From: GWA2-46-10 sp964361435
Lineage (GTDB): Bacteria; Patescibacteriota; Minisyncoccia; UBA6257; Colwellbacteraceae
Direction of reading: 5' to 3'
Length of the DNA: 5,698 nucleotides
Assembly (NCBI GenBank): GCA_964361435.1
Contig: CAYIAN010000033.1
Span: 1-5,698 of the forward strand
The notes under the pieces are model-generated. The model had not been told where the DNA came from. It made no database searches and saw only the letters and a list, made by a program, of their open reading frames with translations. The first letter of the stretch is position 1. Each line of letters opens with the position of its first letter. The position numbers and the translations under genes were made by a program. This document shows positions 1 to 3,540 of the stretch, one piece after another.

Positions 1-2
1 TA

Positions 3-31
3 TTGACTTATCTGATGTTTTGTGGCATACA
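3..31 (+). promoter_or_regulatory. candidate sigma70-type promoter for the first small gene
   Basis: TTGACT (3-8) matches the -35 consensus at five of six positions. A 17-nt spacer leads to CATACA (26-31), a weak -10 match. Transcription from here would begin near 38 and carry the long hairpin at 57-109 in the 5' leader of the 53-residue gene. The -10 is poor and the box lies at the window edge, so this is tentative. Confidence 0.35.
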
Positions 32-56
32 GATACTACGTTCTTTGAGATTTCCC

Positions 57-109
57 CCTGTCTTGCGGATTGAACTACTAAGATTTGGTGGTTGAATCCG
101 CGAGATAGG
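57..109 (+). promoter_or_regulatory. long RNA stem-loop in the 5' leader, overlapping a ribosome binding site
   Basis: Bases 57-80 pair with 86-109 at 23 of 24 positions around a 5-nt loop (AGATT, 81-85). Nineteen pairs are Watson-Crick, four are G-U wobbles (60-106, 64-102, 76-90, 79-87), and one position is a G-G mismatch (72-94). The wobbles mean the structure is better conserved as RNA on this strand than as a DNA palindrome. The 3' arm ends in AGG (107-109), the first bases of the Shine-Dalgarno sequence (AGGAAGAG, 107-114) of the gene starting at 119. The folded form should therefore hinder ribosome binding. It could be a translational switch, a protein-binding leader or a processing site. 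No known riboswitch class is recognised. Confidence 0.7.
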
Positions 110-118
110 AAGAGAAAC

Positions 119-280
119 ATGAAGACGCTCTTGGTGAGCCTGATTGGCTTCGCACTGATGAGCTTGGTCCTCCGTCTGATGGACGTCAGTCTTTTCGACA
201 CCTTCGGGTTTGAGAAGGCTGCGGTCATCGTGATGGGGTATTACCTCGTCGGCTGGTTCACGTACTGGGCGAGTGAATAG
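119..280 (+). CDS. small hypothetical membrane protein (53 aa)
   Basis: Function not recognised. The ATG at 119 is chosen over an in-frame TTG at 92 because AGGAAGAG (107-114) sits just upstream, and because the TTG lies inside the leader hairpin. The 53-residue product starts MKTLLVSL and has two hydrophobic segments, about residues 3-20 and 36-50, joined by a short polar stretch containing LMDVSLFDTFGFEK. This fits a two-pass membrane hairpin; the first segment could also be an uncleaved signal anchor. Codons are GC-ending, with no TTA, CTA or ATA, unlike genes from 979 onward. The gene sits between a strong 5' hairpin and a terminator, so it looks like a single-gene transcription unit. The Shine-Dalgarno sequence, coherent codon bias and hydrophobic pattern support a real gene, but its small size leaves doubt. 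Confidence 0.6.
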   Translation: MKTLLVSLIGFALMSLVLRLMDVSLFDTFGFEKAAVIVMGYYLVGWFTYWASE

Positions 281-290
281 AACAACCAAC

Positions 291-362
291 GAGCCCCCTC
301 GGCTCCCGACTCTCGTTTTCAAACGAGCGGGAAAACCCAGATGTGGGCTCTTTTCTGTTTTT
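291..362 (+). terminator. nested hairpin intrinsic terminator
   Basis: GAGCCC (291-296) pairs with GGGCTC (345-350), which is followed at once by TTTTCTGTTTTT (351-362). Inside lies a second hairpin: CCCG (305-308) with CGGG (328-331), and CTCGTT (312-317) with AACGAG (322-327). A short CCCA/TGGG stem (336-339 with 344-347) competes with the outer stem. It begins 10 nt after the stop codon of the 53-residue gene. The G+C stem and U-rich tail are typical of a Rho-independent terminator, though the multibranched interior is unusual. Confidence 0.65.
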
Positions 363-389
363 AGATTTCCGATTCTATTCCTTTCATGT

Positions 390-426
390 GATACAAGAGC
401 CCCTAGATACGGGGTTTTGTTGTATC
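390..426 (+). other. intergenic hairpin, possible terminator or leader element
   Basis: GATACAA (390-396) pairs with TTGTATC (420-426), and GAGCCCC (397-403) pairs with GGGGTTT (411-417) using two G-U pairs. The loop is TAGATAC (404-410) and two bases (418-419) bulge out. It lies between the terminator at 291-362 and the gene at 514. The T-run is inside the 3' arm rather than after it, so it is not a textbook terminator. It may be a second terminator, a small RNA, or the leader of the 87-residue gene if transcription starts upstream. Confidence 0.5.
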
Positions 427-513
427 TGGGAGTGCAGGTATAGCCTCGTATGCCTCAAAATTTACTGTGAAGAATGATCCTATGCTAGGCACAAACGACA
501 AGGAGGACTAGTA

Positions 514-777
514 ATGGCTGTGTCGCTCTATCACAATTCAGTGGTTCGATTCCTGATGGGACTCGGCAGGGTGACTCCACCACAATTCTCGGTGGTTTGC
601 AGGTTCGTAGGAGGAACGCAGCTCCCTCCGGACTACGCGGAGCCCGTTCTCGAAGCGTTGGATTATGCAGCCCGCTCGGCCGGCATCAATCCGGACTTCG
701 ATCCCTACGTCAAGGCACGTACCTACCTCGAGGGACTCGTGGCCAGAGCAGAGCACAACCCTCGAAGCATGCCCTAG
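514..777 (+). CDS. hypothetical protein, soluble and probably helical (87 aa)
   Basis: Not recognised. The ATG at 514 is preceded by a near-perfect Shine-Dalgarno AAGGAGG (500-506) with 7-nt spacing, one of the strongest start signals in the window. The 87-residue protein has no convincing membrane segment or signal peptide. Its N-terminal part (SLYHNSVVRFLMGLGRV) could be an amphipathic helix. The middle has an acidic-aromatic stretch (PPDYAEPVLEALDYAARSAG, about 38-57), and the C-terminus is another predicted helix rich in Ala, Glu and Arg ending NPRSMP. One cysteine (about residue 29) is present. Codon use is GC-ending with no TTA, CTA or ATA. It is followed after 31 nt by the 34-residue gene and then a strong terminator, so the two probably share a transcript. 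The reverse-strand frame over the same bases lacks such a start signal. Confidence 0.65.
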   Translation: MAVSLYHNSVVRFLMGLGRVTPPQFSVVCRFVGGTQLPPDYAEPVLEALDYAARSAGINPDFDPYVKARTYLEGLVARAEHNPRSMP

Positions 778-808
778 TCCAGCGCCCACAAGAAGGGAGG
801 AGGTACCC

Positions 809-913
809 ATGGGGGTGAGCAACAAAGATCACCTTTTCGCCAAGGTAATTGTGACCCTGGCGGCGGTGACGTTCATCGTCTTCGTCGCCCTTTACTACAA
901 ACCGAGCCCCTGA
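809..913 (+). CDS. tiny single-pass membrane protein (34 aa)
   Basis: Not recognised. The ATG at 809 follows GGGAGGAGG (795-803) with 5-nt spacing, so this start is preferred to the longer upstream frame, which runs inside the 87-residue gene. The product has a short polar N-terminus (MGVSNKDHLF), one hydrophobic helix at about residues 11-29 (AKVIVTLAAVTFIVFVALY) and a KPSP tail. The Lys residues on both sides leave topology undecided. It lies 31 nt downstream of the 87-residue gene and 10 nt before the terminator stem at 924, so it is the last gene of a two-gene unit. Codon use matches its two small neighbours. Tiny one-helix proteins may be subunits of larger membrane complexes, regulators or toxins; nothing here decides among them. 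Confidence 0.6.
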   Translation: MGVSNKDHLFAKVIVTLAAVTFIVFVALYYKPSP

Positions 914-923
914 GTGGGCGGGG

Positions 924-964
924 ATAAGCAGAACCCCGTCACGCGATGGGGCTCTGCTTATTTT
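924..964 (+). terminator. strong intrinsic terminator
   Basis: Bases 924-937 pair with 948-961 with one A-C mismatch (933 with 952). The stem extends inward through GTC/GAT (938-940 with 945-947, one G-U pair) to the tetraloop ACGC (941-944). A T-run (961-964) follows. It begins 10 nt after the stop of the 34-residue gene and so ends the transcript of the two small genes. No T-run is present in the other direction, so it should not terminate the minus-strand gene that ends at 979. Confidence 0.8.
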
Positions 965-978
965 CACTTACCTCCCAA

Positions 979-1320
979 CTAAAATTTCAAAGTCTTATTG
1001 GCCCACTCTCCGATTAAGGGCAATGGTTTCTCTTCTCCTTTAATGGCATTCATCACCCCCAATATCAGTAGCGTCACTAGAAACAAATTTGCCACCCAAT
1101 ACACGAGCGTAAAGAAAAGATCAAAGAAGTAAGCGGAGTCGGCGAGGGGTGCTATTAGAAAAAGCGTAAGGAATCTTAAGGCAAAGAAAGTTATCAAAAA
1201 ACCTAACCCCTGCCTTACGTGATACTTCACGAACGGATCTTTCTTCGCCTCCGTTAGGAGGGGCAAAAAAAAGATGAAGTAGGCCACCGCGGCCATGCCT
1301 GTATTCTTTTTATCTTTCAT
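979..1320 (-). CDS. DUF4870/Tic20-like small membrane protein (113 aa)
   Basis: A multi-pass inner-membrane protein of unknown function. The central signature is KYHVRQGLGFLI (about 33-44), followed near the C-terminus by GVMNAIKGEEKPLPLIGEWA. This His-x-Arg-Gln plus Gly-x-x-Asn-Ala and Lys-Pro-Leu-Pro-x-Ile-Gly pattern is typical of the DUF4870/Tic20-like family. Hydrophobic segments lie at about 9-22, 37-59 and 64-91, consistent with three or four membrane passes. Length is usual for the family. The ATG at 1320 is supported by a strong promoter whose -10 ends 6 nt upstream; GAGG lies only 1 nt from the ATG, too close for a normal Shine-Dalgarno. Codon use includes ATA, TTA, CTA and AGA, unlike the small-gene block. 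The gene is divergent from infC. Members of this family are often annotated as import-component-like, but transport has not been shown for bacterial members as far as I know. Confidence 0.8.
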   Translation of the reverse strand: MKDKKNTGMAAVAYFIFFLPLLTEAKKDPFVKYHVRQGLGFLITFFALRFLTLFLIAPLADSAYFFDLFFTLVYWVANLFLVTLLILGVMNAIKGEEKPLPLIGEWANKTLKF

Positions 1321-1326
1321 ACCTCA

Positions 1327-1355
1327 ATAATACACCCGGGAAATGAGGGTGCCAA
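1327..1355 (-). promoter_or_regulatory. sigma70-type promoter giving a probably leaderless mRNA
   Basis: On the minus strand TTGGCA (1350-1355) is followed by a 17-nt spacer and TATTAT (1327-1332), both close to consensus. Only 6 nt (1321-1326) separate the -10 from the ATG at 1320. Transcription should therefore begin at or within a base or two of the start codon. Confidence 0.65.
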
Positions 1356-1359
1356 TCCA

Positions 1360-1388
1360 TTGATTAACAACTTCCGGTACAGTACTCT
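1360..1388 (+). promoter_or_regulatory. weak candidate promoter for infC
   Basis: TTGATT (1360-1365), a 17-nt spacer and TACTCT (1383-1388) lie just upstream of the preferred infC ATG at 1393. The -10 is a poor match and ends 4 nt before the ATG, closer than usual even for a leaderless start. TACAGT (1378-1383) is an alternative -10 but has no -35 at the right distance. Confidence 0.25.
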
Positions 1389-1392
1389 TTTA

Positions 1393-1926
1393 ATGTTGGC
1401 TAGTAAGAAAAAGCATTATATCAAGGAACTGGACCTCAAAGTTAATGGGGCGATAAGAGTGCCCCAACTCAGGGTTTTGGGCGAGAATAGTGAAAACTTA
1501 GGTGTCTTATCCCTAGAAGAAGCACAGGCCAAGGCAAAAGAAGCCGGCCTGGATCTGGTTTTGATAACCGAAAGCGCCACCCCGCCAGTGGCACGTATCA
1601 TTAGCTTCGACAAGTTTCGCTATCAAAAGGAGAAGGAGCTCAAAAAACAGCAGCAGAGGGTCCCCGAGTCCAAAAGAGTCCAGATCAGCCCCAGAGAAGG
1701 GGCGCACGATCTCTCCTTCAAGCTCAAGCGTTTGGAGGAGTTTCTCCAGGCGGGTCATAAGGTAGAGGTCCAGGTGACCCTAAAAGGAAGGGAGAAGGGC
1801 ATGCAAGATTTCGCCAAAAACAAACTCAAAGAGTTCTTGAGCAAGGTGGAAACCCCCCATAAAGTAACCCAGGAAATAAAAGCGGGCGGAAGAGGTTTAA
1901 CTGCCCAGATAGAGCCGACGGGGTAA
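1393..1926 (+). CDS. infC: translation initiation factor IF-3
   Basis: IF-3 binds the 30S subunit, checks start-codon and initiator-tRNA pairing, and prevents premature joining with 50S. The 177-residue form is near the usual length (180 in E. coli). The N-terminal domain carries VNGAIRVPQLRVLG, LGVLSLEEAQAKAKEAGLDL and the conserved TPPVARIISFDKFRYQKEK (about 63-81). A Lys/Gln-rich linker follows, then the C-terminal domain with KRVQISP, HDLSFKLKRLEEFLQAGHKV and VTLKGREKG (about 94-136). ATG 1393 gives 17 residues before the conserved Val-Asn-Gly, normal for the family, but has no Shine-Dalgarno. An in-frame TTG at 1360 would add 11 residues and has GAGGG 10 nt upstream, yet it lies inside the candidate promoter. 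The ATG start lacks the rare AUU codon used for autoregulation in E. coli. The gene heads the conserved infC-rpmI-rplT order. Confidence 0.95.
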   Translation: MLASKKKHYIKELDLKVNGAIRVPQLRVLGENSENLGVLSLEEAQAKAKEAGLDLVLITESATPPVARIISFDKFRYQKEKELKKQQQRVPESKRVQISPREGAHDLSFKLKRLEEFLQAGHKVEVQVTLKGREKGMQDFAKNKLKEFLSKVETPHKVTQEIKAGGRGLTAQIEPTG

Positions 1927-1949
1927 TCCCAAAGCTTGATTTAAACCCC

Positions 1950-1970
1950 GGGCTTGCTTAAAATAAGCCC
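1950..1970 (+). terminator. small hairpin between infC and rpmI, possible weak terminator or attenuator
   Basis: GGGCTT (1950-1955) pairs perfectly with AAGCCC (1965-1970) around a 9-nt A/T-rich loop. TGCTTTATAT follows, a poor but T-containing tail. In many bacteria the infC-rpmI-rplT transcript is controlled by leader structures bound by L20. This hairpin lies in the right interval, but it is short and I see no L20-site features that identify it as such. Confidence 0.3.
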
Positions 1971-1989
1971 TGCTTTATATCTATATACA
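1954..1989 (+). promoter_or_regulatory. candidate internal promoter upstream of rpmI
   Basis: TTGCTT (1954-1959) is followed by an A/T-rich run with overlapping -10-like boxes: TATATC (1976-1981, 16-nt spacer), TATCTA (1978-1983, 18-nt spacer) and TATACA (1984-1989). The last box ends 9 nt before the rpmI ATG and would give an almost leaderless rpmI-rplT mRNA, but lacks a well-placed -35. The -35-like box overlaps the hairpin at 1950-1970. Confidence 0.35.
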
Positions 1990-1998
1990 GCAACCGCA

Positions 1999-2187
1999 AT
2001 GGCAAGAAAAAGCTATACCAAGAGAATTAAGCTTACTAAAACCGGCAAGCTGCTTCGTAGAAAGCAGGGTTTGGGACACAATAAAGCCAAGCGTACTGGT
2101 GGCTCTACTCGCCTTAAGCGTAATTTAAGGAGTATCAGTGGAGCCGATCGTTCTAAGGTTAAAAGTAGACTAATAAACCATGCCTAG
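1999..2187 (+). CDS. rpmI: 50S ribosomal protein L35 (bL35)
   Basis: bL35 is a small, basic structural protein of the large ribosomal subunit. The 62-residue product starts MARKSYTKRIKLTKTGKLLRRK and carries the family features: a Lys-Arg-x-Lys-x-Thr-x-x-Gly-Lys core, then GHNKAKRTGGSTRLKRNLRSI and a basic C-terminus ending LINHA. Usual length is about 64-65. The ATG at 1999 is chosen because the family N-terminus begins there; a longer frame from TTG 1954 adds unrelated residues (MLKISPALYLYTATA). No Shine-Dalgarno precedes the ATG. The gene overlaps the start of rplT by 8 nt, so the two are expected to be translated in a coupled way from one mRNA. Confidence 0.95.
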   Translation: MARKSYTKRIKLTKTGKLLRRKQGLGHNKAKRTGGSTRLKRNLRSISGADRSKVKSRLINHA

Positions 2188-2490
2188 AGCTCGTAAAGGA
2201 ACCAATACTATCAAAAAACGACGTAAACTCCTACGCCAAGTTAAGGGTTTTAAGTGGAACAGGAAAAGTAAAATCCGCCGTGCCCGTCAGGCTCTGCTTA
2301 AGGCTTGGACTTATTCATACCGCGACCGCAAAACTCGCAAGCGTGACAAGCGCGCTCTCTGGCAGGTAAAAATTAACGCAGCTTCCAGAGAGGGCGGCAT
2401 TACATACAGCGAGCTGATGGGCGCTCTAAGGAAAAAAGAGATTAAGCTGGATAGAAAAATCTTAGCCGATCTAGCGGAAAATGAACCGGA
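2180..2490 (+). CDS. rplT: 50S ribosomal protein L20 (bL20), 3' end lost in the gap
   Basis: bL20 binds 23S rRNA early in 50S assembly and in several bacteria represses its own operon. The visible 103 residues match the family throughout: RARKGTNTIKKRRKLLRQVKGF at the N-terminus, then RQALLKAWTYSYRDRKTRKRDKRALWQVKINAASREGG in the middle, and SELMGALRKKEIKLDRKILADLA near the C-terminus. Family members are about 115-120 residues, so roughly 12-17 residues and the stop lie in the N run. The start overlaps the end of rpmI by 8 nt and has no Shine-Dalgarno, suggesting translational coupling. The sequence breaks after ENEP in an intact frame, so the truncation is an assembly effect, not a pseudogene. 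Confidence 0.95.
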
Positions 2491-2590
2491 NNNNNNNNNN
2501 NNNNNNNNNNNNNNNNNNNNNNNNNNNNNNNNNNNNNNNNNNNNNNNNNNNNNNNNNNNNNNNNNNNNNNNNNNNNNNNNNNNNNNNNNN
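2491..2590. other. assembly gap (100 N)
   Basis: Exactly 100 unknown bases, the usual placeholder for a gap of unknown size. It removes the end of rplT from the left and the end of the minus-strand Nudix gene from the right. Together these ends should need more than 100 bp. Confidence 0.97.
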
Positions 2591-2844
2591 TTAAAAGATT
2601 CATGGGTTTTGAAATTTTCTCTTATTTTTAGTTCATTTGGTTTAAGCCCAGTCTCTTCCTCCAGCTCCCTGAGGGCGGTCTCTACGCTATTTTCCAAATG
2701 CTCTATTCTCCCTTTGGGAAAGTTCCAATAATCGCCCCTGTGATACATTATCAAAAACTTAGGGCCATCCTTAGTTTGTCTGTAGATGATGAATCCTGCC
2801 GATGGTACTCTTTTGTATACCTCTTTATCTCTTCTATCTAACAT
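2591..2844 (-). CDS. Nudix hydrolase, probable asymmetrical Ap4A hydrolase type; C-terminus lost in the gap
   Basis: Nudix enzymes hydrolyse nucleoside diphosphates linked to another group, using Mg2+ held by the Nudix box. The complete box is visible at residues 45-67: Gly45, Glu51, Arg59-Glu60-Leu61, Glu63-Glu64 and Gly66-Leu67, fitting G-x5-E-x7-REUxEExGU exactly. The preceding SAGFIIYR and YWNFPKGRIE resemble bis(5'-nucleosyl)-tetraphosphatases, which clear Ap4A in the cytoplasm; this substrate is inferred from similarity. Only 84 residues are seen, ending HESF at the gap; such proteins are usually about 130-150 residues, so some 50-60 are missing. The ATG overlaps the end of the upstream Clp-N-like gene by 11 nt in another frame, implying co-transcription and coupled translation. 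The gene converges on rplT. Confidence 0.88.
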
Positions 2845-3502
2845 GCTCCAAGCTATATCTATAATTATTCTCCATTACTGATTCTGTAATGCCAAAAATG
2901 TTAAGTAGTCTCTGGATTCTTTCGTTGTCTGTATAAGCCATTGCTCTAAAAAGATCCCCGGCAGAAATTAGATGCTTTTCTCCTATTTGAGTAGTCAAAG
3001 CCTTAATCATCAAATCCTCTGCCCTTTTCAGTCTCCACGCTTTGGTCTCCCTTAAGCGTTTTTCCTCATCAATATGTCTTTCTACTTGTCCGGTAAATTC
3101 TTCTTTTCCTATGCTCAACCTTCGTAAAATCTCCACTCCATCGGTTGTCTCAACCAATTCCCTCATTAGATGTAAAAGGAAGCTGCCTCCCATTAGAACG
3201 GACCGATCACTCGCTCTCTGGAGAAGATCCCTCACCTCAAGATCCATAAAAAATAGCAGATTCCCTCCGTTAAACTTCTTTCCTATTTTAAGAAGTTTCG
3301 TGAGGAGAGAACTGCATAGAAAGAAGGTGAGAAAAATAATCCCTAAATAAAAAACCGGCGCCACATCGGAGAAAATCATAATCAAGCCGGCAACTAAAGA
3401 CACGATATCCAAAATGCTTTTAAGAGATTTAACCCAGAGACGAGTACCTATGCCTAATTTAAGTAAGGGGTCTTCAAAATAAAGTTCACTTTGATGATGC
3501 AT
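2834..3502 (-). CDS. membrane-anchored protein with Clp-N-like repeats and no ATPase domain (222 aa)
   Basis: The N-terminus has two hydrophobic segments (about 29-45 and 48-69) flanked by basic residues, suggesting a membrane hairpin anchor. The cytoplasmic remainder looks like a double Clp-N (Clp repeat) domain. A degenerate first copy spans about 84-145, including LLQRASDRS and GVEILRRLSIGKEEFTGQVE. A clearer second copy spans about 161-215, with AEDLMIKALTTQIGEKHLIS, AGDLFRAMA and RIQRLLNIFGITESVMEN. In ClpA/ClpC this domain recognises substrates or adaptors ahead of two AAA+ modules. Here the protein stops directly after it, and the next gene, the Nudix hydrolase, begins inside its last codons, so no AAA+ part follows. 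The assignment is by pattern, not search. It might act as an adaptor or anchor for a Clp ATPase encoded elsewhere. No Shine-Dalgarno is seen before the ATG at 3502. Confidence 0.65.
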   Translation of the reverse strand: MHHQSELYFEDPLLKLGIGTRLWVKSLKSILDIVSLVAGLIMIFSDVAPVFYLGIIFLTFFLCSSLLTKLLKIGKKFNGGNLLFFMDLEVRDLLQRASDRSVLMGGSFLLHLMRELVETTDGVEILRRLSIGKEEFTGQVERHIDEEKRLRETKAWRLKRAEDLMIKALTTQIGEKHLISAGDLFRAMAYTDNERIQRLLNIFGITESVMENNYRYSLEHVR

Positions 3503-3512
3503 GGCGTAGTTA

Positions 3513-3518
3513 AATATA
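3513..3518 (-). promoter_or_regulatory. -10 box of the Clp-N-like gene
   Basis: TATATT on the minus strand ends 10 nt before the ATG at 3502, so transcription would start only a few bases ahead of the gene. No convincing -35 is found 16-18 nt upstream. It sits 10 bp from the plus-strand -10 at 3529, making a compact divergent control region. Confidence 0.4.
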
Positions 3519-3528
3519 AACCAATTTG

Positions 3529-3534
3529 TATAAT
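3529..3534 (+). promoter_or_regulatory. consensus -10 box for the glycosylase gene, predicting a leaderless mRNA
   Basis: TATAAT matches the consensus perfectly and is preceded directly by TTTG. It ends 6 nt before the ATG at 3541, the same spacing as for the DUF4870-like gene. The -35 region (about 3506-3512) is weak. No Shine-Dalgarno could fit in the remaining 6 nt (TAGCCC). Confidence 0.6.
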
Positions 3535-3540
3535 TAGCCC

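Noticed and set aside
8..322. 104-codon minus-strand frame across the first small gene
   Set aside because: It runs through the leader hairpin and into the terminator, lacks a start signal and gives a low-complexity, family-free sequence. The plus-strand gene has the Shine-Dalgarno and hydrophobic pattern.
461..486. TTTACT and TATGCT as a promoter for the 87-codon gene
   Set aside because: The spacer is only 14 nt, too short for a sigma70 promoter, and the -35 is a weak match.
924..961. Bidirectional terminator also serving the minus-strand DUF4870-like gene
   Set aside because: On the minus strand the stem is followed by CCCC and GC-rich sequence, not a T-run.
538..967. Minus-strand frames opposite the 87- and 34-codon genes
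   Set aside because: They overlap the plus-strand genes almost entirely, have no start signals, and one crosses the terminator at 924-964.
1416..1758. Minus-strand frames within infC
   Set aside because: They are antisense to a fully conserved IF-3 sequence and resemble no family.
2311..2844. A single 177-codon minus-strand frame spanning the gap
   Set aside because: It joins the Nudix gene through N bases to antisense rplT. The part left of the gap is the complement of a conserved ribosomal protein gene, so the true Nudix end is within the missing sequence.
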